Shown: in pieces, positions 40,131-52,779 of the stretch
Layout of the letters: each line of letters opens with the position of its first letter
Position numbering within the stretch: position 1 is the first letter of the stretch
NCBI GenBank assembly: GCA_007922225.1
Contig: ML679969.1
Location: forward strand, 18,719,368 to 18,783,367
Direction of reading: 5' to 3'
DNA: 64,000 nucleotides
Origin: Emydura subglobosa
Lineage: Eukaryota; Chordata; Testudines; Chelidae
Translations under genes and position numbers: made by a program
Notes under the pieces: generated by a model
What the model saw: the letters and a program-made list of their open reading frames with translations, nothing else
The model's database searches: none
What the model was told of the DNA's origin: nothing

Positions 40131-43100
40131 GACGACACTCTTTGCAAAGATGCCTCTTAAGCTATACAGGCTGGGAAATAAAACGAAAACCCTGTGCAGC
40201 TCCGGGGGGGGGAGGGAGGGAGCCGGCGGCGAGACCGACAGCCAAAGTGGCCAGAGCCCTGGCCCTCCCGGCTAGGGACGATTACTTTGCATGTCTTGAG
40301 TATCTTGCAGGCAAGGATCTCAGCACTGATAGGGTAAATCCCAACCAGCCTCTCATGCCACAAGGCAGCATCACACCCCATGCCTCACAGCATGAAACTG
40401 GTGCAGATCAAAGCTAATGTTTTTAATGTGGCCACTGATTTTGGTGGCAGAGCTGTGGCACCTTGGCCCAGAGCCATAGTGCGATTTAGGCACTGCAATC
40501 CCATTGCAATCAATGGCACAGAAGCCTCACTACATCGGAGGATCCAGGCCCTTGACCCTTGTTTTCAAAGGGCTAGTTACTCCCTCCAGCTGAAGGCGAG
40601 GGATTACCGCCCCTCCCTCCCCACACACCCGCTCTCCCCATCCTCCGGTGCTCCTGCCTGCCTGGGCTGCACTGCCATTGCCAGCTAAGACCACCTGGCA
40701 GCGTGCCAGGAGCCTCTGCTGCCCCAGTGCCCATGGTCAAGTCAGATGGCTCAGCCAGAGGAAGGCCACACACGTGACACCAGGCAAGCTCAGCCTTTGA
40801 ATTTGTCCCCATGACACCTAAGCACTAGGAACTGGTCCACTGCAGCTGAGCCAAGCCTCACCCAGCACCACATGGCCGGCCTCCCTCCTGCCCAGCCTGC
40901 ACTGCTCACACATGGTTCTCTGGGTCGGGGGCTCCCCCATGCTGCACTTTTCTGGTTTCCTGCTCCGGGGATGCCATGCTAGGAAAAAGGCTGCTCCATG
41001 GCAGCCAAGAAGGGGGACAGGAGCTGCACAGCAACAGGGCCAGACAGCATGGGCACCAAAGGGCACAGCTCCCAGAGGTAGTGCCGGGAACCAGGCAGCT
41101 CCACGGAGCCGGGGACCAGCAGACAGGGCCCAGCAGTCCCGGAGCCTGGGGGGGGGCCAGGTTTCCTGGAGTCGAGGACTTGCATTCCCAGGGCCAGGTA
41201 ACTGCAGGAGCTGCCCCACAGCTCAACATCTCAACACGCCCTGGTAAGCGCTGTATGCTGGGGAGGCCAGAGCTGGTCTGCAGGGGCTGGGCCCCTCCAA
41301 GAACCCCTGAAATTAAGATGCCTTGACCCATCCCCTCCCGGGGCTCCAGGCCTGGAGCAGGTGCTGTGAGCCACCTGGAAGGCCCAGCCCATGACCTGGG
41401 GGCCAGTGCATGCTAGCGTCCCATGCTCGAGGCCAGCCAGAGCCACTCAATCAGCGCAGACTGCTAGAACCTGCCGGCACCTGCCTGCTAACCAACAATG
41501 GCTCCAGGGCTGTGCCCCGCTGCCAGCCAGCACCAGCGCCTGGCTCAGGGCAGCACTGGCGCCGCTAGGAGGAGGCCGGGTAACACTGAGCAACGCCTGC
41601 GGGAGGTTTGGGTGTGTCAGCACGTGCGGGCTGGGTGCAGCAAGCCATGCCCCCGTGGCAGGGCTGCAGCTGGGCGACGGCACAGGGAGGCTTCACACAG
41701 GGCACGGGCATGGGGGGGGTCTGTAGCACTCTGTGCTTGGGAGAGAAGGGGGCACCTGCACGCTTGCCTCAGCTTCCTTGTTTGAGTGCAGCACTCAGCA
41801 GAGCCTCACCAGCGAGACGAGGTGCTGGGCCCCCCACATTGCCACCTATAGCCCCCGCTGCCCATACACGGGCCCACTGTCACATGGCCCCTGAGATACT
41901 GGGATGAACGGAGCAGCACCATGTGTACTTAAGACCACACAGGGCCAGACCCTGTTGGTCGTCAGCAGGGAAGGGGCAGCCCCACCAGAGCTACCATCCA
42001 CCCTGCCTGTCAGGCTGCTCTGTGTACTGGCAACACAGCACCCACCAGGCCAGCGCTGGCCTGACGGGCCCCACAACCAATGGCACCATGTCCAGGGGCT
42101 GCCCCGGCTCTGAGGACACGGCCCGTCCCATGGAACGGCCACAGTGGGAGTTTTCCATGTGGGCAGGTTCACCCCCATGCAGCGAAGGGGGTCACAGCAC
42201 AACCAGCACTTGCGCACCCGCCCCACAGCCTCATTCAAATGCCCCTCTATGCAGAACGTGCCGGGGACGGGGGCAAGCGGCTGGGCCTCAATCAGCTGCT
42301 CTGGTGGCATCAAGTGGCTGTCTGGGTGGCAGGAGTTTCCTGCAGGCCGATGGGAAGCGCTGAACCCGGCGGCTGTGATGCTGAAAGCTAGTTTTGGCTC
42401 CCATCAGCTGGTGCTTTGAGCTATAGGCACTCAGCGAGTGCTCTTTAAAGGTGCTGGGCATGCAAGCCAGATGCCCAGGGCTCCTTGTGTCCCCGTCCCC
42501 CCTCTCTGGTTTTTTTCAATTTCCCCCATGTGACCGGCCCCTGAAGTCCTGGCAGTGATCAGGGAGCTGGCCAACCAGCCAGCAGAGAGACAGCACCATG
42601 CTGCCTGCAGAGCCCAGCCGAGCCTCAAGGCTGGGCATATTTGCCCGCCCGTCGCTCCCACTGGTGTCCGAAGCAGGCAGACAAAGGCACCTCTCTGTGG
42701 AGATGCCTCTGCCAAGGTCCGGCTGGCTCTAGAGCCCAGGACACCAAGGGGCTCTGCATGGCTGGAGTGCTGCTCCCCCCTCATCCCCCGGCCCAGAGTA
42801 GCCATCGCCTCACAGTGGCGACCTGTCAGGGTCCAGCATGGGACCAACCTGGTCCAGGACAAGCTCTGTTGTCTCACGCCAGGGACATACGCCAACAAGG
42901 CCCCGAGTGCCAGCCCCCCAGGGTCCGTCTGTGGCTGTGGGTCAATCTCCTCTCTCCCACCCAGGCCAGTCAAGGCTTCCTGCTGCAGTAGAGGAGGAGG
43001 GCCCATGGAGGGATGCTCACGCAGTGGCAGCCCAGCGCTAACCGGGGATCGCTGTCTGGCCTGGCTGGAGGGACCGATGGGGATGGATCCCACTAGTAGA

Positions 43101-43646
43101 GGTGGCCTCAAGCTCTAGGCCAGTGCCACGCCCAGGACAGGTCTGATGCTGGGGATCAGATGCAGCGGGGGTTGTTTGGGGTCCAGTCAGGCATAGTCCA
43201 GCCAGCCCTGCTGTGCCACTCGCTCAGCCTGCACAGCCCTTGAAGCACCCAGAAAGCTCAGCGTGAGCCCGGGCTGAGAGGCTGGCCCCTTTCACCTCTC
43301 ATGCTAAATCTAAGGTGGCCTCCTCATGCTGCCCAGTGTGGGCCGGGGCAGCTTCTTGGCTGGTGCGGTGGGAACAGTGCCAGGAAGTGCACTCGAGCAC
43401 TGGGCTGGTTGCCATGTTTGCCACAGGGCATTAGCTGCATTTATTCAAGCTGAAGCTCAGTTTCTTTCTGTCCATGCTTTTAACCTCGCCCAGGCCCTGT
43501 GTAAGGCCTCTGCCCAGAGCCGCAAGGGAGGCAGCTCCCATGCTTTGGGCACTAACTAGACCAGGCAGCCCGAGCTCTACTGCCCTCCTCAACCACAGAT
43601 AGCCAGTGACTTGGGGCCAGTCCTTAGCCTTACTGTGCCCCAGCTG
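40131..43646. other. Intergenic, nothing recognised
   Basis: This is GC-rich sequence after the distal poly(A) signal. I see no gene, exon chain or known repeat in it. Several frames of 100-226 codons on both strands are chance. Confidence 0.5.
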
Positions 43647-44485
43647 TGTTATGCTTGTCAAAGAAAAGACTAGCAGGATCTTATTCGAGGGGCACAAGGC
43701 AATACGCTGCGTTTATTGTAAATGTAAGAATATCAAAAAGCAGTCTCACACACACACACACACACACACATTCATACCCAAGATGTTCTGCGAGCTGGTG
43801 TGATATAATTACCAGTCCTTTTATGCGTTTTTTTGAGCTAGCCTAGTGGCCAACTAGGCTGGGCACAAGGAGGGAGCCAGGGCTCTGTCGGTCGCGAACG
43901 GATGCTCCATGATGACAATTGCAGAACAATACGCAAAGTTTCCATGTTTTTACCCCATTATACTTGCTGGCTCTTATGTAAGGCTGTGGACCTTGCTGTG
44001 TCATGCTGTCTCCAGGTTCAGTATGGTTGTTAATCACCAGCTAATTGCAAGCATGATATTCTCTTATGTCTGTACTTTGTTTGTTCTCAAGGTGGATCCT
44101 GCTGTACTTTAGGGTTGTTTATTTGCACTTTAAGGTCATTGATAGGCATTCTTCGGCCTTCAGGGTTAGGATGGCAGTGGGTCTTAACTCCCCTTTCTGT
44201 TGTCAGAGCAGTTTAGGTTGGCGTCTTTTTATGCCCTGCACATACATTCCTCACTCACACAGAGAGAATTCATTGAGATATTTTTAGGTTCAACAGTACA
44301 AATTGCAGGAAAGAATTCACGTCAAGAAACTAACAAGATGGAGCCCACTTATGCCACACTAAACAGTACTATACTGTTATCATAACAGTAAAGGCAGAAT
44401 CTATCTCTACCTCTAATCTCACGTATACAATAAACCAAGGAGTCTGCGTCTGGTTTGTTTACATGGCTCCTGGGGATGGTTCACC
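43647..44485 (-). mobile_element. Solo LTR of the same family as 21.4-24.6 kb
   Basis: It starts TGTTATGCTT and ends GGATGGTTCACC on +, and is similar to both LTRs of the intronic element, including the CA microsatellite, CATAAAAAG and AATAAA on the - strand. GCTG flanks it on both sides (43643-43646 and 44486-44489), a possible 4-bp duplication. Confidence 0.8.
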
Positions 44486-45780
44486 GCTGTACCCTGGGCA
44501 CAGCAGTCCTGTGGCACAGGCGCGTGTATGACGATAAAGATACAACAGTGACAGGGGCCAGATAAATATCTTGGTTGAGATCGCGACAGCTTGTCTCAGG
44601 CCAGCCCTGGACACCAGCCAAGATGCTCCCTTGCCGACAGCAGTCAGTGGTGCCCTGCTTACACAGACGGCTCAGACCCAGGCAAACCCTCTGTAGCAAA
44701 TTCATTAATTGGGGCTCTCCAGAAACCTCTGTGAACCTGAACAGAGCGTCCAACCCCAGCTCTGGACTGCAATAGCTTGACTTAAAACATGCCAGAAAGG
44801 TGTCTTTCTCTTGCCCACTGATGGGGCCTTGGCTACTTTTGAGGAAACACTGCGCAGCTGTGTGACAATTTTGTAAGGCAGGCAAATAAATTCAGGTTCA
44901 GTCACAACCCAGTGCAGAATTCAAACCCAGGTCTCCTGGGGTGCTTGGGGGACAAGGACTTTGGCAAACCCCATCTCAGCAGAGTCTCACCAGACACCGT
45001 AAGATGTTCCCATTCATTTGCCTGGCAAAGAGTTACTTGTGCATTCCAGGGTTGTCCAGCGTGGTTTCCAACTCTGGTTTCACTCTTAAACATTTGCACA
45101 CAAGATTGACACCAGAGCAAGTAAACACGTTACTTTGTCTTAACTAAAATCATCAGGAGAGTTGAAACGCAGCATTTTAAAAACTTGATTCATATGAACT
45201 GGATGCTGAATCTTTCTGTGTGTGTGTCTCTATGTGTGTGTAATTGGACTTTTTGGATGGCTTAGGGATATTATGTAAAAAGTAACAAAATGACCTCTGA
45301 AAAGTGACTTTTTACAATAATTTTTTAGAAAGTCATTAGTAATATTTGAGGCTATTGTGTTAAAAAAGTGCTACAATTATTTGATCCGGTGGATTTACCC
45401 ATGTTTTTTCATCTTCGGTGACTGTAATTTAAACTATTTATAAACGTGAAAGGAAGGTATTCAGATCTTTGAAAAAGTGGGTTTACATAAGACTGTTTTG
45501 TTGTTAGCAAAGAGAAAGGAAGACAAATATATGTGGGCATGGGGTAGATTGTTAACAATCAAATATTTAGCTGATCTAATTCTGGCAGTTTAACCAGCTA
45601 TTTTTTAAAATGATGTTTTAGCTCCTTATTGGGTACCAGGGCCCCAAAACCGAGCACATCTCTTGCCCTGGGATCACCATCAGCATCAAACCAGGCACAT
45701 CCAGTTTCTGGCTCATTCTACCACTTTTTAGTGGAGATTTGGCCAGTGACCAGGATCAGGCTCTCCCTTGTTACTCCCAC
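44486..45780. other. Intergenic, nothing recognised
   Basis: Composition shifts from GC-rich to AT-rich at about 45.15 kb. No repeat family or gene is recognised. Confidence 0.5.
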
Positions 45781-45869
45781 TATGCTTCCTCCGGTGTGAT
45801 TGCTCATGGCTATGCCAATCGAGTGATTGCCAATCGAGTGATTGCTCATGTCCATGCCATTATTGGTAA

Positions 45870-46910
45870 CTAATATTGGTAACATTGGAGGTGGGTCGGA
45901 GTTACCAATGAGTTGCTGGCAGCCCCACTCTACCGACGCCTGCGTCTTCCCATACCTTCTGGACAATGGTGTAATGGGTTGTGAAGTAGACACCGATGAC
46001 CAGGTGGTGGCTCTACATATGTCTTGCATGGGCATTCTCTCCAGGAAGGCTGTAGACAAAGTGTGAGCTCTGGTTGCGTGCGCTGTTATGGTTCCTGGAA
46101 TTGGCACCTTTGCCTGCTTATAGCAGAATTTGATGAAGGATGTTATCCACGAGGAGACGCGCTGGGTGGAGACAGGTGATACCTTCATCTGGCTGGCCAC
46201 TGTGACGAAGAGCTGCATCCATGTCCGGAACGGATTCGTGCACTCAATGTAGAAAGACAGGTCCTGGCTCACATCCAATGATAACCCCCGCCTATCCTCC
46301 TCTGAACCGAGACGTTTGGGAAAAAAAACGGGGAGAAAAATATCCTGGTTACAATGAACTTGGGAAACCACCTTTGGCGGAAAAGCCAGGTGCAGCCTCA
46401 ACTGAACCTTATCTTTATAAGGGAGGGCTGTATGGGAGGGGTTCCAAGGTCAGCGCCCTAATCTCGGAGACCCTCCTTGAAGAGGCAATGGCCACCAGGA
46501 AGGCCACATTCCAGAAAAGCAGAAGCAGAAGCAGAGGGCATGAAGCCATGGGTTCCAAGGGGGGCTCAAGAGGACCAGGTTGAGATCCCAGGGAGGCACT
46601 GGGTGATGGACCTACGGATAGAGCCTCTCCACCCTTTGAAGAACTTAATAGACATTGGGTGGGAGAACAGAGATCTCCCCTATAGCGGCTGATGGAAGGC
46701 CAAAATAGCTGATAGGTGAACCTTAAGGGAGACCACCGCCAGTCCCTGGAGCTTTAGCTGAAGCAAATATTCTAGGATCACCTGTATAGGCGAGAGGATA
46801 GGCAGGATACCCCGGGACTCCACCCAACAGGTAAACCATATCCACTTAGCCTGATACACGATCTCTGTAGAAGGCTTCCTGCTGCCAAGCAGGACTTGCT
46901 GGACCTGCAC
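45870..46910 (-). pseudogene. DIRS tyrosine recombinase (broken)
   Basis: The N-terminal part has YLLQLKLQGLAVVSLKVHLS AILAFH. The catalytic H-x-x-R is present as HATR, followed by TTWSS. A one-base loss near 45,990 moves the segment holding the catalytic tyrosine into the next frame. A frameshift between 46,400 and 46,680 also splits the domain. Confidence 0.82.
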
Positions 46911-47069
46911 CGAGACGGCTCTCGCCTTCTGTCAGTCACAGAGCCTCCAGGCTGTGAGGTGGAGGGAATACAGGTCCAGGTGCAACAGGCGATCATGGTC
47001 CTGGGACACAATTTTGTGTCATCCCGCGAGCTCCAGGGGTGGGGTCGATCAAAAGGTTCAGCAACATGC

Positions 47070-47588
47070 TCAATCAGTGCTGTCTTGGCTGGGCTGGAGC
47101 GAACAGTATAAGGTCTGCTCCGTCCTTCTATTTTCAGCAGGACCCTGAGCAGGGTCCCTGAGAATGGGCAGGAATGCGTACATGAGGTTTCTCATCCAGT
47201 CCATGAGGAACGCATTGTAAATCAACCTGGTCTCTCGACCCCGGAAAGAGCAGAACCATGGACACTTCCTGTTGCAGGCCAACATGAAGAGGTCCACCTG
47301 GGGAGAGCGCCACCTACAGAAGATCATAGATACCACCTCTGGGTGTAGCAACCAGTTGTGGTGGGGTAGAAACGACCTGCTGAGGTGGTCTGCCTCATTG
47401 TTCCTCACTCCCGAGAGGTGAGAGGCTATCATGTGGAAATTGTGCCTCACGGAAAAGTCCCACAGGCAGATAGTGTCTCTACAGAGGGGTGAGGCGTGGG
47501 CTCCCCACTGCCTGTTGATGTAGTACGTGGCTGCAGTGTTGTCTGTCAGCACCTGTATCACTCTGTCTGTAAGCAAGCGGAGGAACAC
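47070..47588 (-). pseudogene. DIRS RNase H segment
   Basis: VLTDNTAATYYINRQWG and SHLSGVRNNEADHLSR are the RNase H motifs used in DIRS elements. This frame is open for 172 codons and is the least damaged part of the copy. Confidence 0.85.
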
Positions 47589-47661
47589 TGCACGCTAGGT
47601 GAATGGCCCGCAGCTCCTTCACATTGATGTGCAGGCACCTCTCCTCTCTTGACCAGATCCC

Positions 47662-48789
47662 TTAAGTGCCTAGGTTGGCACTGATATGGGTCCCCCACCC
47701 TATGTGCGAGGTGTCCGACATTAGGGTAATTGAGGGAACTAGTTCCTCGAATGGAACGCCCTTCAGCACTGCCCGGGGGAGAGAGGGGGGGGTCCTCCAC
47801 CAGTCTAGGGAGGTTAGGATGGGCAGGGGAACTGTGACCACCCGATCCAGAGGGTGTCTGCTCGGGGCATACACTGAGGCCAGCCATGCCTGAAGCAGTC
47901 TGAGCTTCAGATGAGCGAGTCTCACCACACAGGTGTAGGCCGCCATGTGACCTAACAGTTGCAGGCAATGCTTGGCTGTCGTTGTGGGGCATTGGTGCAG
48001 ATGGGAGATAATGAAGACTATTGCCTCGAAACGTGGTCGGGGCAGGAAGGCTCTGGCCTGGGAAGCATCCAGGATAGCTCCAATGAACTCTATGTGCCGC
48101 ACTGGGTTTAACGTGGACTTCTGTTTGTTTATAAACAGGCCCAGCCTGCAGCATGTAGAGCAAGTGAGGGTCACATTGCTCTGCACTTGGGACCTGGCCC
48201 TACCCCTGATTAGCCAATTGTCCAGATATAGGAAAATGTGTGCACCTTTTCATCTCAGGTACGCAGCCACTACCACTATGCATTTGGTGAACACCCTTGG
48301 GGCCGAAGATAGGCCAAAGGGTAAGGCTTTGAACTGGTAGTGGGAGTCAGCCACCATGAAGCGAAGGAAGCACCTGTGGCTGGGGAGGATAGATATGTGG
48401 AAATATGCATCCTTGAGATCGAAGGTGGCATACCAGTCTCCTGGATCCAGGGACGGGATTATGGAAACTAGGGACACCATGCAAAACTTGAGTCTCTTGA
48501 TATATTTGTTGAGACAACACAGGTCTAATATGGGACTTAGACCCCCTTTCACTTTGGGAATGAGGAAGTGCCTCGAACAGAACCCTTTCCCCACCATGCC
48601 CTCAGAGACCTTTTCCCTCGCTTCCAGGCTGAGGAGGGTCTCCACTTCCTGTATGAGGAGTTGCTCATGAGAGGGGTCCCTGAAGAGGGACTGAGGGGGA
48701 GGGTGTTTGGGGGAAGTGAGGCAAACTGGAGAGCATAGCCCACTGAAACTATACCAAGGACCCAGAGTTCCAAAGTAATTTTGGCCCAT
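47662..48789 (-). pseudogene. DIRS reverse transcriptase (broken)
   Basis: It has FDLKDAYFHI and LPFGLSSAPRVFTK. The catalytic box, normally LDDW, reads LDNW: Asp at 48220-48222 is kept but the next codon (48217-48219) is Asn. A stop separates the two halves near 48,250. Confidence 0.88.
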
Positions 48790-48813
48790 TTGGAATGGAA
48801 GGGCGCTAGGTGA

Positions 48814-51577
48814 TTAAAAAAGGGTCAGGATGGATCCAGGAGAACGGTTGGGGTGCCACCCTCGGTGCACCATCAAAAGTGCCTCCTTTGGTTGCCTGAC
48901 CACCTGGAGGACTGAGGAGGAAGTTGGGGGCAGATTATGTTTCCTAGACCCCCTATTTCTGTCCCGTTGTCTATAGGACGGGAACAGCTGAGGTCGGAAT
49001 CTTTGCTGCTTCTGTGCCTGGGGATGTGACTGACGCCTAGAAGACTGAGGCATGTAAGGGCCCAGGGAGCGAAGCGTAGCCCTTGAGTCCTTCAGACCGT
49101 GTAACTTAGCATCAGTCTGGTCTGAAAACAAGGCTGACCCATCAAAGGGAAGGTCCTGGATGGACTGCTGAATCTCTTGGGACAGCCCGGAGGACTGGAG
49201 CCATGAGCACCTTCACATGCAGATGGCGGAGGCTAGAGCCCTGCCCGCTGAAGATGCCTGGAGCGCTGCTCTAGCTACCATGGTACCCTCTTCCTTGATC
49301 GTATTAAAGTCCAGGGCCTGGTCCTGAGGCAAGGCCTCAGCAAAGTGTTTCAGCGAATCTCTGCTGGTTAGCAATCCTAAACTGTAGGCTTGCCGTAGAA
49401 CAAATTTTTCTCCCGAACAAGTCCAATTTCTTGTTGTCCTTGTTTTTGGGAGTAGACCCCCAGCTGCTTCTGCCTATCCCCCTGGCTGGCAGCGTCGACC
49501 ACCAGGGTCCCAGAGGAGGGGTGGGTGAACAGGTACTCAAACACATTGGCCGGGACGTAGTATTTCTTCTTGGATCCTTTAGAGTCGGGGCCACACAAGG
49601 CCTTTACTATTTTGAGTACCCCTCATGAGTCAGCCGCTGCAAGTACATTAAAGAAGCTGTCTGATGCCTCTTTTAGTTCCTCCACCTTGAGCCCCAAGTT
49701 GGAGGCCACCCTTTTAAGCAGCTCCTGGTGCACCTTGAAATCATCCAGGAGTGCTGAGTAACCTTCGGAGACTGCTTCATCCGGTGTGGCGGAGAAGGAG
49801 AATTGGAGGTGTACAGTAGGAGGTGGCACCACTTCCCACAGATGAATCATCCCCACATAAGTCCTCTCCTGTGGGTCCAAATTGTCTTCCGAGGGCAAGT
49901 GGTGGGCCTTCCCCAGTACCGGTGGCACTGACTGTACCCCCCGAGGATTTAATGAACTGGGGTTCCAGGCCCACCAGGAAACCCCAGGGGCCCCAATATG
50001 GCCATTAGGCTGGCCACTGCCCTTGACGCCATCTGGGGCCTACCTGCACTTGGGTCTTCATCACCTTTTGTCGATGGTGACTCGCCTAGCGACTACTCCC
50101 CTGGGAGGACAAGAAAGCACTGTCCGGCACCTCCGAGGTTCCCAGCCTGCAGTACCGAGCCGGGGGGAGGGGACTGCGGAGCACCAAGCCATGGGTACTC
50201 CATCGTTCCAGAGAATGTCCACTGCGTCTTGGTGCTGTGTCGGGCTTCAGCAACCACCTCTTGTGGGCGAACTCCTTGGCACAGAGTGAGTCTGTGATGA
50301 CTGGGTTCCGTGCTGCCTAGATGCAGACAAACTCATCGGTGCCAGGAAGCGGGAACAGCGGGATCCACCTGTGATGTTGCACCCAGTGGGCAACAGTGAC
50401 CAGTGCCATCTCCTGGAGCAGGCTTCTCCTGGTGCCAGGGATCTAGCATTAAGAGGGTAACTCCATTGCCTATCTCGGCGCAGGTCAGCCCAACAACCGC
50501 GACCTGGAATGGCTTCTAGGGGAGCAGCGCTGCTCTAACCTAGGCGACTGGCCCGCAGGAGATCTTCCTCCCCGTACCGGGGGATCTCCTGAGCCATTCA
50601 GGGGGAATCTAACATAGGCTTCCCCTGTGATACCGGCCCCTTCTCCCTCCGGTGTTGATGGCTACAGCTGGTGCTGAGGGGGCTCCTCCCCTTCCCGGTT
50701 TCAGGGTTGGCTGCCTGGCTGGAGATCTTGGCTCCGGTGAACACGTCTGTGATCCGGCCCGGTGTAGCTGTGTTCTCGACCCGACCAGGACAGTGCGGGG
50801 GAGTGTCTGCACTCTAAGTGCTGCTTCCACTTCTTCTTCGGTAGCAGGGAAGATGCGCGGTGTTGAGTCGAGGCCGGTACAGATGGTGGACTCTGCACCG
50901 ACTCCACACTCCATATTGAGATGGAGCGGGCCAGCACACAGGGTGGACGAAGCACTGCCTCCATGAACAAGGCTTTCAAACAGATTTCTCTGTCCTGCTA
51001 AGTTCTTGGTTTGAAAGCTGTAGGAAAGTAAAGAGTGAAAAGCTGGACAAGTAATCAGGCCTAATCTACAGGGAATGGCATCATGGCACAGGCAGAAGGT
51101 TGTTTCTGTTACTTACAGCTAGAACGTTCTCTCTTTTTCTTTCCCTCCCTTCCTAGCATTCAGTATATTTTAAAGAACGTTAGTACGTTTCGAGGTAATG
51201 TGCACTAATCCTATAAACAACAAACAGGGGTGGGTATATTCATTATGTAGTTGTTACTATTCATTTTATAGGTGTTAATGTAAGCAAATAAGGGTGTATG
51301 GGGAGTTGCTGGAAATGCATACAGTTACATACTGTTATGAATAAAAAGATTGTAAAGTAACCCCCTTTTTGCTCACTTGCAGTGTCAAGATGGAATGACC
51401 AGGCAATAAAGGGTTCCATCTCCCCAATCCACCCCCCGGAAAACCTGTTTGATTAATTGTAACAAAAGCCTTGCAGATCTTACACGTCTCCTTGCGATGG
51501 GCTTCCCCCAAGCACTTCCGGCATCCGGCATGAGGGGAGGTGTCACTGAGCAGAAAAATCCTTCCTGCAGGAAGCAC
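48814..51577 (-). pseudogene. DIRS gag-like remnants
   Basis: The N-terminal piece (51,335-51,577) has CRKCLGEAHRKETCKICKAF, a Cys/His cluster usual near the start of DIRS gag. Later pieces include VFEYLFTHPSSGTLVVDAAS, LLDDFKVHQELLKRVASNLG and a Gln/Arg/Pro-rich C-terminal stretch near 49 kb. Many stops separate them. Confidence 0.75.
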
Positions 51578-52029
51578 ACGGTTTGAAGCCTGGTGAATGG
51601 CGCATACCCCGGTCTTGGCTAAATTCTAGCTGGGACTACCATAGCTACTAACTACCACTATTCACAGATCCTAATCTAACTACATAACTAACAGAAGTAA
51701 CAACAATAATAGTTCGACAATGGGGAATGAAGAACTTGCAAAGCAAGCAAAGGCTTTTCCAGCAACAGTCATGGGCAGAAAGAAGGAACGGAGTGGGGGG
51801 GCATAGGGCCGGCAGCACCTCATATACTGCGCATGTGCACGGGGCTCCAGAGAGCACCGGCGCCCAGCCCTACGGGATCTGCTAAGGGGAAAAACGTTCC
51901 GGTAGCCGTGTACAGAGGTGTGCACAAATCTATAATGGAATGGACATGAGCACTCACTCTCAGAAGAACTAAGCTCTTTGTGATACACATGTAAGCAAAG
52001 AACATAGTGTGTTACTCTTGCCTATCCAC

Positions 52030-52779
52030 AACCAGATGGGATTTTTTTATTACTGTGAGAAGAGATAAGGGACGTAGTTTAAAATGTGTCAAGGTGTAGA
52101 GAGGGTTTGATATATGAATGCACAAATGAAAGAAATCTCTGACTCCTCCTCAAGCTAGAGCAAGATCAAGCAACAAGTTTGGCAGTGCGAGGGAGGTGTA
52201 AAATTATTGGGACATAAAGTGACTGTGGCCAAACTGTAACCTCACTACCTACTCCTCCCATGAGGTTCAAAACAGATGATACCAAAGTCACCAGACTCAA
52301 GACTCTCCAGAACGGAATATGACAGTAAATTGGAAGGGGTGGTATGGGGGGGGGGGGTCAGCATTATACGTATAATTAAGCCTACCAAGAAGGAGGGGGG
52401 GAGGGAGCTCTGTTGGCATACAGAGCTATGGTTAGGGAAAGAAGGCACTCTTATGGGAATTGTCGCAAATCGCTAGCGCTGCTACTATGGGGTCTGCACT
52501 TTTACTTCTCATGAAGGGTCAGGGCACAAGCTGGTGCCCCTGTCTCTGGGCATTGGCCATTCCAGTAATGCCCAGTGGGGCAAGAGGGGAGCGGGACAGG
52601 ACTGGGGCCTGTCCTCTACTCTAGGTTCTAGCCCTAGGGACCTAATAATAGCAGCTAGGTGCTGCTGACAAAGCTTCCGACTACAATTTTCCCTTGGATT
52701 ACTTCTCCTGTAATGTTCTGTGTTCTTCCTTAGAGTACAATTGTGTATTGTTTAATGCAAACTATGTCATGCAAGATGT
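52030..52779. other. Intergenic, nothing recognised
   Basis: No gene or named repeat is seen. A nine-to-ten-G run at about 52,350 is the only marked feature. Confidence 0.45.

Larger units (their letters stand above)
45800..51975 (-). mobile_element. DIRS-type tyrosine-recombinase retrotransposon (degraded)
   Basis: On the - strand the order is 5' region, gag with zinc-finger-like motif, RT, RNase H and tyrosine recombinase, the DIRS order. Both ends carry an inverted copy of GCTCATGTCCATKCCATTAT (45844-45863 on +, 51932-51951 on -), as expected for DIRS split or inverted ends. There is no integrase or LTR. All frames are interrupted. The end positions are approximate. Confidence 0.88.

Noticed and set aside
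42431..43111. A 226-codon - frame in the intergenic region
   Set aside because: No motif, splice signals or conserved blocks were found, and comparable frames exist on the opposite strand.
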